NCBI GenBank assembly: GCA_039026375.1
Contig: JBCCML010000017.1
Location: 18,491 to 82,490, forward strand
Length of the DNA stretch: 64,000 nt
Direction of reading: 5' to 3'
DNA from: Thermohalobaculum sp039026375
GTDB taxonomy: Bacteria > Pseudomonadota > Alphaproteobacteria > Rhodobacterales > Rhodobacteraceae
The notes below the pieces were generated by a model, which worked only from the letters and a program-made list of their open reading frames with translations, made no database searches and was not told where the DNA came from. The translations under genes and the position numbers were made by a program. Each line of letters begins with the position of its first letter. Position 1 is the stretch's first letter. Positions 10,722 to 18,544 of the stretch are shown piece by piece.

Positions 10722-11185
10722 CTCGCGTCGGGTGGCGCTTCCCATCGCGCAGCCTGGGCATCGTCGACGTCGCGTGCATCAACCCACTGGCTGCCCGCAG
10801 GACCGGCTTCCTTCTTCCAGAACGGCGCCTTCGTCTTCAGGTAGTCCATCAAGAATGACGCCGCCTCGAAAGCTGCCGTACGGTGACGGCTTGCTGTCAA
10901 CACTAGAACGATCCGGTCGCCGGGCGCCAGCGGCCCGTAGCGGTGAATGATCCGAACACCCTGCAGGGGCCAACGGGCGCAGGCCGCTGTCTCGATGTCC
11001 GCCAACGCGCGTTCAGTCATGCCGGGATAGTGCTCTAACGCCATCTCGGTAATCGCGCCGGCCGAGGTCATCTCACGGACCAGCCCCGTGAAGCTCACCA
11101 CCGCGCCGATATCCCGATCGCCCGCGGTCAACGCGTCCATCTCCGCCGAGATGTTGAAGTCCTGCTTTTGGACGCTGACACTCAT
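10718..11185 (-). CDS. moaE: Molybdopterin synthase large subunit
   Basis: This is the catalytic subunit of molybdopterin synthase, which converts precursor Z (cyclic pyranopterin monophosphate) to molybdopterin using sulfur carried on MoaD. The 155-residue length is typical. Family features include an early GAVVSFTGLVR segment, a HYPGMTE segment, an IIHRYGPLAPGD motif, and the KTKAPFWKKE motif containing the active-site lysines. The start overlaps the stop of moaD by 4 bases (ATGA), which indicates translational coupling of the two subunits. Confidence 0.95.
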   Translation of the reverse strand: MSVSVQKQDFNISAEMDALTAGDRDIGAVVSFTGLVREMTSAGAITEMALEHYPGMTERALADIETAACARWPLQGVRIIHRYGPLAPGDRIVLVLTASRHRTAAFEAASFLMDYLKTKAPFWKKEAGPAGSQWVDARDVDDAQAARWEAPPDAS

Positions 11186-11427
11186 CCGCCCGTCACCGGT
11201 GGAAAGAATGCGACTTCGCTGGCACCTGCCAATGGGGTGTCCAGTTCGGCCATCTCTTGGTCGATCGCCACGCGCACGGCGGCGAGGTTCTCAAAGGCAT
11301 AGGCATAATTCTCGCCGCGCACGGCCAGTTCCTGGGCCAGATCGCGCACGGTGGCAGCTCTTGTCTCGACCTCCTCGGAGGTCAGGCCCACCCGTTCGCG
11401 CATCCAAGAGAAGTACAGCACCTTCAT
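11182..11427 (-). CDS. moaD: Molybdopterin synthase small subunit
   Basis: This 81-residue ubiquitin-fold protein ends in the Gly-Gly tail (VTGG) that is adenylated and thiocarboxylated to donate sulfur in molybdopterin synthesis. It lies directly upstream of moaE with a 4-base overlap, and its own start overlaps the pgsA stop by 4 bases. The early YFSWMRERVG and late PLAGASEVAFFPPV segments match the family. Confidence 0.93.
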   Translation of the reverse strand: MKVLYFSWMRERVGLTSEEVETRAATVRDLAQELAVRGENYAYAFENLAAVRVAIDQEMAELDTPLAGASEVAFFPPVTGG

Positions 11428-12032
11428 CGGCTTTCCTCACGCTTCCGCAATATTGCAGCCGCCTTGCGCAGATAGTCCACGCCGGAAAGCACGGTCATCG
11501 CAGCAGCCAGCCAGATCAGAATGACACCGGCCAGCCCAAGAAAGTCGTTCAGGCCGATCCAGTGCTCGTCCGGCATCCTGGCCGCTTCCCAGGCAAAGAC
11601 GGGATGCACGGCCAGCAGTACACCAATGGCCACCATCTGCACGGTCGTCTTCCATTTCGCCAGTCGGGTGACGGGAAGCTTCACGTCACCCAGATACTCC
11701 CGAACGCCAGAAACCACCACCTCGCGCGTGGCGATCAGGGCCGCGGCGACGATCCATGCATCAACCGCCCTGTGGGTCCAAGCCAGAACGACCAAGGCCA
11801 CAATCACCATCGCCTTGTCGGCAATCGGGTCCAGCATCTTGCCCAACTCGCTCATCTGACCCAGTTTTCGCGCCAGCCAGCCGTCGAAGAAATCCGTGAC
11901 GGCCGCCGCAACAAACAGGGTAAGCGCGACCCAATCGGCCAAGGGGCGCTCCAGCAGCACGAAGGCCAGCGCCACGCAGGGCGCGGCCAGTACCCTGAAG
12001 AACGTCAGGATGTTCGGTAACGTCCAGGCCAT
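11424..12032 (-). CDS. pgsA: CDP-diacylglycerol--glycerol-3-phosphate 3-phosphatidyltransferase
   Basis: This 202-residue inner-membrane enzyme makes phosphatidylglycerol phosphate, the committed step to phosphatidylglycerol and cardiolipin. The CDP-alcohol phosphatidyltransferase signature DG-x2-AR-x8-G-x3-D-x3-D is intact (about residues 61-83), within a set of about five or six membrane helices. The N-terminus (MAWTLPNILTFFRV) is typical of PgsA. It is followed by moaD and moaE with 4-base overlaps, and uvrC lies 115 bases upstream, an order seen in many alphaproteobacteria. Confidence 0.95.
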   Translation of the reverse strand: MAWTLPNILTFFRVLAAPCVALAFVLLERPLADWVALTLFVAAAVTDFFDGWLARKLGQMSELGKMLDPIADKAMVIVALVVLAWTHRAVDAWIVAAALIATREVVVSGVREYLGDVKLPVTRLAKWKTTVQMVAIGVLLAVHPVFAWEAARMPDEHWIGLNDFLGLAGVILIWLAAAMTVLSGVDYLRKAAAILRKREESR

Positions 12033-12147
12033 ACGCCCTCACCCAAGCCCGCCGTCACGCACGGGCGGCTGAGGGGCCGGCGCGCGGGTGGGTGGGCTGC
12101 CTTGAACCAAACGCTCTCGGAAGCTCGCCGGGGTGCGCGTCGGCCCC

Positions 12148-14019
12148 TCAGCGATCGCCATGAAAGAACGCATAAATCGTCTCTGCCATATTGGCCGAGA
12201 TCCCGTCCACCGCCTTCAGGTCGCTCAGCCCTGCGCGGCTGACAGCCTTGGCCGAGCCAAAATGGCTCAACAAGGCGCGTTTTCGGCCCGGCCCGATCCC
12301 GGGCACCTCGTCCAGTGGCGTGGCCCCGATCGACTTGGCGCGTTTCGCCCGGTGGGCGCCGATCGCAAAGCGGTGTGCCTCGTCGCGCAGCCGCTGCACA
12401 AAGTACAGCGCCGGCGAGCGGAAGGGCAGCGCAAAGGGCCGGCGCCCGGGCGCATGGAATTCCTCTTTGCCGGCATCGCGGTCTTCGCCTTTGGCAACGC
12501 CGATCATGGTGACGTCCTCGACCCCCAACTCGGACATCACACCCGACACGGCCGAGACCTGTCCCGCGCCGCCGTCAATCAGGACCAGATCGGGCCACAT
12601 CTCGCCCTTCTTTTCCGGGTCTTCTTTGATCAGCCGGCTAAATCGGCGTGTCAGCACTTCGCGCATCATGCCAAAGTCATCGCCCGGGCTCAGCGTCTCC
12701 GACCGGATGTTGAACTTGCGGTATTGCGATTTCTGATAGCCCTCTGCCCCGGCCACGATCATTGCGCCAACCGCATGCGCGCCTTGGATGTGGCTATTGT
12801 CGTAGACCTCGATGCGGCGTGGGGCTGCATCCATGCCAAGCGCTTCGCCTAACTCTCCCAGAAGGCGGTTCTGACTGGCAGATTCGGACATCTTCCGGGT
12901 CAGCGCCTCCCGCGCGTTCTGCGCGGCGTGCTCGACCAGTTCGCGCTTCTCACCCCGTTGCGGAACAGCCACCACCACCCGGTGGTGCGCCACAGACGAC
13001 AGCGCCTCGGCCAACAACTCTGCCTGAGGGACCGAATGGCTGATCAGCACCATGCGCGGTGGTTCGCGCTTGGCGTAGAATTGACCCAAAAACGCCTCCA
13101 GGATTTCGTCGTCTTCATTCTCGACCACAACCCGTGGGAAGTAGGCTCGATTGCCCCAGTTCTGGTGACTGCGGAAGAAGAACACTTGGACACAAGCCTG
13201 ACCGCCCTCACGGTGCAGGGCAATCACATCCGCCTCCTCTGTAACGCGCGGGTTGATACCTTGATGGCCCTGGATGGCCGTCAATGCCCGGATCCGATCC
13301 CGTAGCGCCGCGGCCCGCTCGAACTCCATGGCCTCAGAAGCCGCCATCATATCCGTCGCCAACCGCTCCTGCACTTGGGTCGTGCGGCCACGCAGGAACG
13401 CATCCGCATCGTCCACCAGTTTGGCATAGTCAGCTTCCGTAATCGCGCCACAGCAAGGCCCGGCACACCGCTTTAGGTGATAGTTCAGACAGGGGCGGTT
13501 GCCGGCCTCGACCTCCCGGTCCGTGCACGAGCGTAACAAGAACACTTTCTGCAGCGTGTTCAGCGTGCGATTCACGGCACCCGCGCTGGCGAAGGGGCCA
13601 TAATACCGGCCCTTTCGGGTCGGCGCGCCGCGATGCTTCTCCAGCCGCGGAAAGGGATGCTCCCTCGAGATGAAGATGTAGGGGAACGATTTATCGTCGC
13701 GCAGCAGCACGTTGTAGCGCGGCTTCAGCTGCTTGATCAGGTTCGCTTCCAGCAGCAGCGCCTCGGTCTCGGTCTCGGTGGTAATGAATTCCATCGAGGC
13801 GGTTTCCGAGATCATCCGCGCAATGCGATTGGTGTGACCACCGAACTTCGTATAGCTGGCGACACGCTTCTTCAGCGACCGCGCCTTGCCCACGTACAGC
13901 ACCTCGCTGTCCGCCCCCAGCATGCGGTAAACACCCGGCTGATCGGTCAGTTGAGCGGCGTGCTGGCGGATGACCTCTGGGCCCGTCGGGGGGCTGGACT
14001 GCTGCGCTGGGTGCACCAT
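12148..14019 (-). CDS. uvrC: Excinuclease ABC subunit C
   Basis: UvrC is the nuclease of nucleotide excision repair. It makes the 3' and then the 5' incision around lesions marked by UvrAB. The 623-residue protein has an N-terminal GIY-YIG domain (PGVYRM and LYVGKA, about residues 28-55), a cysteine cluster near residues 150-175 (NRPCLNYHLKRCAGPC), a UVR motif, the C-terminal RNase H-like domain (VYDNSHIQGAHAVGAM; DLVLIDGGAGQ) and tandem helix-hairpin-helix motifs (VPGIGPGRKRALL) near the end. Length is normal for the family. The upstream AT-rich 305-base gap probably contains its promoter. Confidence 0.97.
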   Translation of the reverse strand: MVHPAQQSSPPTGPEVIRQHAAQLTDQPGVYRMLGADSEVLYVGKARSLKKRVASYTKFGGHTNRIARMISETASMEFITTETETEALLLEANLIKQLKPRYNVLLRDDKSFPYIFISREHPFPRLEKHRGAPTRKGRYYGPFASAGAVNRTLNTLQKVFLLRSCTDREVEAGNRPCLNYHLKRCAGPCCGAITEADYAKLVDDADAFLRGRTTQVQERLATDMMAASEAMEFERAAALRDRIRALTAIQGHQGINPRVTEEADVIALHREGGQACVQVFFFRSHQNWGNRAYFPRVVVENEDDEILEAFLGQFYAKREPPRMVLISHSVPQAELLAEALSSVAHHRVVVAVPQRGEKRELVEHAAQNAREALTRKMSESASQNRLLGELGEALGMDAAPRRIEVYDNSHIQGAHAVGAMIVAGAEGYQKSQYRKFNIRSETLSPGDDFGMMREVLTRRFSRLIKEDPEKKGEMWPDLVLIDGGAGQVSAVSGVMSELGVEDVTMIGVAKGEDRDAGKEEFHAPGRRPFALPFRSPALYFVQRLRDEAHRFAIGAHRAKRAKSIGATPLDEVPGIGPGRKRALLSHFGSAKAVSRAGLSDLKAVDGISANMAETIYAFFHGDR

Positions 14020-14324
14020 CTTGCCGACACTTAAGATTCGTGGCCGCGGTTATCTAGTTCGTTCCAGCATTTCAACACAGAAGAAGTCCCCGTAAACTGT
14101 GGATAAGTCTGGTGGCAAATGCTGACGGAGGGGCATTTTCCCTTGTCACTCAACGCCTGAGCACGGTTTGCTTAAATTTTAGGCAATTTTGCAACCCATT
14201 GATTTGTATCAGAAATTTTTTTTCTGCGGCCCAACATGTTGATTTTGTTAAGGAAACTTAAAGGAACGTAAACCGGGTTCGTTACCGGTGGATTGTCTGG
14301 AAAAACGTCCCGAAATTCCAGCCG
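14020..14324. promoter_or_regulatory. AT-rich intergenic region upstream of uvrC
   Basis: This 305-base gap holds no gene. It is conspicuously AT-rich and contains a perfect DnaA box (TGTGGATAA, 14098-14106), a 19-base near-perfect palindrome with one G-T pair (14168-14186), a CRP/FNR-like half-matched box TTGAT-N4-ATCAG (14199-14212), a poly-T hairpin (CAGAAA/TTTCTG around T5, 14210-14226) and TTAA-rich sequence (near 14245-14265). It should contain the uvrC promoter and the end of the SDR transcript. No complete sigma-70 promoter could be assigned with confidence. Confidence 0.5.
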
Positions 14325-15113
14325 CTATTCCCCGCCCCCAACCACATCCGGCGTTTGCCATGCCAGGTGCTGACCGCCGTCGATTGCCAGCATTTGGCCG
14401 GTAAACGCCTTGTTCGAGAGGATAAAATTCATCGCGTTGATGATGTCTTCCGGGTCCGATCCGCGGCCAAGCACGCAGCCCGCCCGCTGCTTTGCGAAAT
14501 GGGCCGCCGATTGACGGCTATTGGCCAGCGTGGGGCCCGGTCCGATGGCGCCCACGCGGATATCTGGGGCCAGCGCCTGCGCCGAGGTTTTCGTAAACGC
14601 CAACAGTCCAGCCTTCGCCATGGTGTAGGACATGAAGTGCGGCGTCAGCTTCCACACGCGCTGATCAATCATGTTGATCACCACCGCCTGGGCGACAGGC
14701 TCGCCGTTCTGATCAATCGCAGCCTTGGGCGCCTGGGCAGCAAATTGCTGGGTCAGGTGCACCGGGGCACGCAAGTTAGATTCGAGCGAGCCGTCCCAGC
14801 TGTCGCGGCTCATATCTTCCATGCCATCGTTTTCGAACAGCGAGGCGTTGTTGATCAACAAAGACAGCGGCCCACCCAGGCCCTGGGTGGCGCGCGCGAC
14901 CAGATCGCTCACCTGCGCTTCGACCAGTAAGTCGGCCTGAACGGTCACAGCCTTGGCACCCGTGCCACGCACCGCTTCTGCGGCCTGGGCGGCTGCGCTT
15001 TGCGATGTGTTGTAGTGGATGGCGATATCCCAGCCAGCTTGGGCCAAATCCAGAGCCATCGCCCGGCCCAGCCTTGCGGCCGCGCCAGTGATCAGGGCGC
15101 GTTTGATCTGCAT
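14325..15113 (-). CDS. Short-chain dehydrogenase, pteridine-reductase-like
   Basis: This 262-residue classical SDR has the dinucleotide-binding motif in the form TGAAARLG (about residues 8-15), matching the TG-x3-R-x-G variant of pteridine reductases and FolM. It also has an NNAS motif, a Tyr-x3-Lys catalytic pair (YTMAK), and a C-terminal IDGGQHL typical of this subgroup. FolM-like enzymes reduce dihydrofolate or dihydromonapterin with NADPH. That function is inferred from the motif alone, and a generic SDR is the safer reading. ATG 15113 is chosen because a GGAAGAA ribosome-binding site precedes it. The GTG at 15140 lacks one. Confidence 0.8.
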   Translation of the reverse strand: MQIKRALITGAAARLGRAMALDLAQAGWDIAIHYNTSQSAAAQAAEAVRGTGAKAVTVQADLLVEAQVSDLVARATQGLGGPLSLLINNASLFENDGMEDMSRDSWDGSLESNLRAPVHLTQQFAAQAPKAAIDQNGEPVAQAVVINMIDQRVWKLTPHFMSYTMAKAGLLAFTKTSAQALAPDIRVGAIGPGPTLANSRQSAAHFAKQRAGCVLGRGSDPEDIINAMNFILSNKAFTGQMLAIDGGQHLAWQTPDVVGGGE

Positions 15114-15153
15114 GGTATTCTTCCAATCAGACCTGATCACTCAGGGGCCAGGT

Positions 15154-15348
15154 CTATCCCCGGCTGTTACACGTGCATGTGTCGCCAGCAGCAATGTAGA
15201 TGCCGCACGAGGGGCATTTAACAAGGGTCTGATCGGCCAAGGGATTGCGCCGGCGCTTGGTAATCCGCTTCAACCCCCGCGGCTTGCGGAAGAAAACACC
15301 CCAAGCCATCAGCAGGAGAAAGCACGTCAGGGCTATTTTCCAGAACAT
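15154..15348 (-). CDS. Small membrane-anchored zinc-ribbon-like protein (PP0621-like)
   Basis: This 64-residue protein has one N-terminal membrane helix (about residues 2-18), a very basic linker and a C-terminal four-cysteine cluster (KCPSCG then CTCN) that could bind zinc. It resembles the small PP0621-type family. The start at 15348 is supported by an AAGGAC ribosome-binding site. The longer upstream reading frame crosses the divergent promoter and is not used. Function unknown. The gap to the divergent DUF465 gene presumably holds both promoters. Confidence 0.7.
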   Translation of the reverse strand: MFWKIALTCFLLLMAWGVFFRKPRGLKRITKRRRNPLADQTLVKCPSCGIYIAAGDTCTCNSRG

Positions 15349-15465
15349 AATTGTCCTTTGTTGATCCAGACAGGCGCAGAACGGCGTCCGCGGGCTTTTC
15401 CATTCGCGATTGGTTTGTATATAAGGCGTCGTAGCTAAGGTCACCTTCGGGAGTGGCGCCAGACC

Positions 15466-15675
15466 ATGAATGTCATGAGCGACGAAGAACTGCTGCGTGT
15501 CCAGCTGGATGAGCTGCGCCGTGAGCACCGTGCGCTAGACGATGAGATCGCCGCGCTGGGTCCCACCCGGGGCGCCGAACCGTTGGCTTTGGGGCGGTTA
15601 AAGAAGCGTAAACTGATGCTGAAGGATCAGATCTCGCGTCTGGAAGATCAGCTGTACCCAGACATCATCGCCTAG
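15466..15675 (+). CDS. DUF465 (YdcH-like) small coiled-coil protein
   Basis: This 69-residue charged helical protein matches the DUF465/YdcH family, including the family's central DEIAAL segment and the C-terminal LKKRKLMLKDQI region with a following LYP. These are short predicted coiled-coil hairpins of unknown function. Starts at 15466 and 15475 are both possible. It precedes purE by 81 bases on the same strand. Confidence 0.8.
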   Translation: MNVMSDEELLRVQLDELRREHRALDDEIAALGPTRGAEPLALGRLKKRKLMLKDQISRLEDQLYPDIIA

Positions 15676-15756
15676 CCGTTTTCTGCCGCTGAGATGCCCT
15701 GCTGGACAGGCAGTTCGCACCCTGTATAACGCACGCTCTTTCAGAGGGAGCGCGCC

Positions 15757-16245
15757 ATGACAGCCCCACTTGTCGGGATCGCAATGGGCAGCCAATCCGA
15801 TTGGCCAACAATGAAGCTGGCCGCGGATGTGCTGGACGAGTTGGGCGTGTCCTACGAGACCAAGATCCTGTCGGCGCACCGCACCCCTGACCGCATGTTT
15901 GCCTATGCCGAAGCGGCGGCCGGTCGTGGTCTGCGCGCCATAGTTGCAGGCGCCGGTGGGGCGGCGCACCTGCCGGGCATGTTGGCGGCCAAGACCAGGG
16001 TGCCGGTGCTGGGGGTGCCGGTGAAGGGCTGGGCCTTGGAAGGGGCTGACAGTCTCTATTCGATTGTGCAGATGCCGAAGGGGATCCCTGTGGCCACCTT
16101 CGCGATCGGTCAGCCCGGCGCGATGAACGCCGGCCTGTTCGCGGCGGCGATGATCGCCACAACGGATGAGGCCCTCGCCGCACGGCTGGATGACTGGCGG
16201 GCCGCGCGATCGGCCGCGGTGGCAGAGGAGCCTGTCCGTGACTGA
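15757..16245 (+). CDS. purE: N5-carboxyaminoimidazole ribonucleotide mutase
   Basis: PurE (class I) rearranges N5-CAIR to CAIR in purine biosynthesis. The 162-residue protein has the N-terminal GSQSDWPTMK active-site loop, an SAHRTPDRM segment and the GAGGAAHLPGM loop, all diagnostic. An AGAGGGAG ribosome-binding site precedes ATG 15757. It overlaps purK by 8 bases, so the two subunits of the pathway are co-translated. Confidence 0.97.
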   Translation: MTAPLVGIAMGSQSDWPTMKLAADVLDELGVSYETKILSAHRTPDRMFAYAEAAAGRGLRAIVAGAGGAAHLPGMLAAKTRVPVLGVPVKGWALEGADSLYSIVQMPKGIPVATFAIGQPGAMNAGLFAAAMIATTDEALAARLDDWRAARSAAVAEEPVRD

Positions 16246-17329
16246 CGGGGCGGCGGGCGCGGCGCACAGCCTACCGCCAGGCTCGACGATTGGGATCCTG
16301 GGTGGCGGACAGTTGGGCCGGATGCTGGCGATTGCGGCGGCGAGACTGGGGCTAAAGTGCCATATCTACGAGCCTGCACCGAACCCACCCGCAGGCGATG
16401 TGGCGGCCCAGGTAACCACCGCCGCTTATGACGATCACGCCGCGCTGCAGGCCTTCGCCAAAGCGGTGGATGTGGTGACCTACGAGTTCGAGAACGTTCC
16501 CGCCGAAGCGCTGGACCTGATCGAAGCCAACGTGCCGATCCGGCCAGGTCGGCAGGCCTTGGCCGTCAGCCAGGATCGGGCCGACGAGAAGACCTATCTG
16601 GAGGGCTTGGGCATTGCCGTGGCGCCCTGGGCGGCGGTGGATGACGTCGATGACCTGACGGCGGCCGCCGAGAAGGTCGGCCTGCCCTCGATACTGAAGA
16701 CGCGGCGGTTCGGCTATGACGGCAAGGGACAAGTGCGCCTGAACGCCGAGGGGGACCTAGCCGAGGCGCTTGATGCCATCGGCAATGCGCCCGCGGTGCT
16801 GGAGGGGTTTGTCCCCTTCCAACGCGAGGTCTCGGTAATCGCGGCGCGCGGCCTTGCTGGCGAGGTCGTCTGCTTCGACATCGGTGAGAATGTACACCGC
16901 GACGGCATCTTGCACACCACCACCGTCAGCGCCGCGACCGGCAAGGGCGTGCGCACCGATGCCGCCCTGATGGCAGGCAAGATCCTTAACGCCCTGGACT
17001 ATGTGGGCGTGATCGGCGTGGAGATGTTCGTCACGCGCGCAGGCTTGCTGGTGAACGAGATCGCCCCCCGCGTTCACAACTCCGGTCACTGGACGATCGA
17101 GGCCTGCGCCATCGATCAATTCCAGCAACACATCCGAGCGATCTGCGGCTGGCCGCTGGGCGATGGGTCTCGCCACTCGGATGCGGTCATGACCAACCTG
17201 ATCGGCAACGAAGCCAACGAGTGGCAAGCCCTAGCGCAGCAGGGCGGTGGGCTGCATCTTTACGGCAAAGCCGAAGCCCGGCCCGGGCGTAAAATGGGTC
17301 ACGCCACCCAGACCTCGCCAAAGACGTAG
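16238..17329 (+). CDS. purK: 5-(carboxyamino)imidazole ribonucleotide synthase
   Basis: This ATP-grasp enzyme carboxylates AIR to N5-CAIR, the substrate of PurE. The 363-residue protein has the preATP-grasp GGGQLGRM motif (about residues 20-27), the ATP-grasp core (KTRRFGYDGKGQ) and the NEIAPRVHNSGH metal and substrate segment. GTG 16238 is preferred because a GAGGAG site sits 7 bases upstream and the purE stop overlaps. The upstream ATG at 16166 would put 24 spurious residues inside purE. The gene runs into a convergent spacer that carries parS. Confidence 0.95.
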   Translation: MTDGAAGAAHSLPPGSTIGILGGGQLGRMLAIAAARLGLKCHIYEPAPNPPAGDVAAQVTTAAYDDHAALQAFAKAVDVVTYEFENVPAEALDLIEANVPIRPGRQALAVSQDRADEKTYLEGLGIAVAPWAAVDDVDDLTAAAEKVGLPSILKTRRFGYDGKGQVRLNAEGDLAEALDAIGNAPAVLEGFVPFQREVSVIAARGLAGEVVCFDIGENVHRDGILHTTTVSAATGKGVRTDAALMAGKILNALDYVGVIGVEMFVTRAGLLVNEIAPRVHNSGHWTIEACAIDQFQQHIRAICGWPLGDGSRHSDAVMTNLIGNEANEWQALAQQGGGLHLYGKAEARPGRKMGHATQTSPKT

Positions 17330-17358
17330 CGCCTCAATACTTCGCGTTAAACGCTCAA

Positions 17359-17374
17359 TGTTTCACGTGAAACA
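17359..17374. promoter_or_regulatory. parS: parS centromere-like ParB-binding site
   Basis: The 16-base sequence TGTTTCACGTGAAACA is a perfect palindrome and is identical to the bacterial chromosomal parS consensus bound by ParB/Spo0J. It lies in the convergent, AT-rich spacer between purK and COQ9, where no promoter is needed. parS sites usually cluster near the chromosomal origin and nucleate the ParB-DNA complex. The parAB genes themselves are not in this window. No second perfect copy was found here. Confidence 0.93.
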
Positions 17375-17452
17375 CTCTAACCAAGTCTTAACGCCATACT
17401 TACGCACTAATTACCTAATCATTACTGTAAACCGATCCTTAACGACGTAAGA

Positions 17453-18151
17453 TCACCCACCGGGCGTCCAACGCGTCCCAGGCGCCCGGATCATTCCCAA
17501 CATGGCGTTCGGCACCGCCAAGACCGCCTTCGCCAACGGGTTATCCCGCACGGCAGCCTTCACCTTTTCGAACTGCATGACGTCGTCGATCCGCCGATCC
17601 AGAAAGTCCCAGGTGGCCCGTCCGGTTGGGTCCTCGTCCCCCAGCCAGAAGAGCACGGTCGAGGAATAGACCCCGCTGAGGATCGCGCGCTTCGTATACC
17701 AATTGTAATCGGTCGAGGTATCGCCGCAGAGGGTCCAGATCTTGTCCGCCGTTTCCCACATCGCGCGGGCACCCTCGGGCGCATGGATGGGCAGCGCGAA
17801 CAGCGTTGCCCCACGGCGCACGGCCTCGCGATCATCGCTGACCAGCTCGATCCGCCGGCGCACACAATGGGTGATGCGATCGCGGATGCGCATCGACTGC
17901 ACACCGCCGCTGCCCTCCAGCACCACCAGCAACTCGTCGTCCTTGGCCCGGTGGAAGGCCAGCGCCATGTCCACACCGCCCCGCGGGAAGGCCAACTTGG
18001 CCAGCCCCGGTTCCACCCCGGTTTCGGCCACAGCTTCGTTCAATGACGTCTGCGACCAGCCGTCAAAGGCCACATGCGGCAGCATCGCCTCCAACAGACG
18101 GCTGCGGGCTTCAGCAATGTGATCTTCTTCGGATTTCTCGACATTTGTCAT
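17453..18151 (-). CDS. COQ9-family ubiquinone biosynthesis protein
   Basis: This 232-residue protein resembles alphaproteobacterial COQ9. It has a TetR-like helical N-terminal half and a C-terminal lipid-binding region with DWNWY-like chemistry here read as DYNWYTKRAILSGVYSSTV. COQ9 binds ubiquinone intermediates and helps the hydroxylase COQ7. ATG 18151 is chosen because the family begins just before a helix rich in Glu and Arg, and because the longer open frame upstream runs antisense through rpsU. It is divergent from rpsU. Confidence 0.88.
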   Translation of the reverse strand: MTNVEKSEEDHIAEARSRLLEAMLPHVAFDGWSQTSLNEAVAETGVEPGLAKLAFPRGGVDMALAFHRAKDDELLVVLEGSGGVQSMRIRDRITHCVRRRIELVSDDREAVRRGATLFALPIHAPEGARAMWETADKIWTLCGDTSTDYNWYTKRAILSGVYSSTVLFWLGDEDPTGRATWDFLDRRIDDVMQFEKVKAAVRDNPLAKAVLAVPNAMLGMIRAPGTRWTPGG

Positions 18152-18235
18152 GGCGACCTCGGGTGGACAGGACGGATCGGTGTATGTATATAGCGCGCTC
18201 TCGCAGACCGAAAACTCGGAAAGGTGGTGACGCAC

Positions 18236-18442
18236 GTGCAAGTAATGGTTCGCGATAATAACGTCGATCAGGCGCTTCGGGCGCTGAAGAAGAAGATGCA
18301 GCGCGAAGGCATTTTCCGCGAAATGAAGCTTCGTCAGGCTTACGAAAAGCCGTCGGAGAAGAAGGCGCGCGAAAAGGCCGAGGCGATTCGCCGGGCGCGC
18401 AAGCTGGCGCGCAAGAAGGCGCAGCGCGAAGGTCTTCTCTGA
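18236..18442 (+). CDS. rpsU: 30S ribosomal protein bS21
   Basis: This is the small basic ribosomal protein bS21, involved in translation initiation. The 68-residue product from GTG 18236 has the family core RDNNVDQALRALKKK and the basic tail ending in KKAQREGLL. The GTG at 18236 (M-Q-V) matches the usual family N-terminus and follows an AAGGTGG site. Upstream in-frame GTGs at 18224 and 18227 overlap that site and are rejected. It is a single-gene unit closed by a strong intrinsic terminator. Confidence 0.96.
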   Translation: MQVMVRDNNVDQALRALKKKMQREGIFREMKLRQAYEKPSEKKAREKAEAIRRARKLARKKAQREGLL

Positions 18443-18491
18443 CTTCAGAGCCTTGGCGCCCGGTGTTAGCGACCGGACGCATATGCAACCC

Positions 18492-18520
18492 AACCCCCGG
18501 AGGTCCACCTTCGGGGGTTT
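18492..18520 (+). terminator. Intrinsic terminator of rpsU
   Basis: A 13-bp stem (AACCCCCGGAGGT paired with ACCTTCGGGGGTT, one G-T pair, 2-base loop) ends in a short T run just downstream of rpsU and 25 bases before the next start. This is a convincing rho-independent terminator. Confidence 0.85.
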
Positions 18521-18544
18521 GTCGTTTGGCGGGGTGAGGTTCGA

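Noticed and set aside
17247..17450. 67-codon ORF containing M-F-H-V-K-H after purK
   Set aside because: The M-F-H-V-K-H peptide is simply the translation of the parS palindrome. There is no ribosome-binding site and the frame overlaps the purK end.
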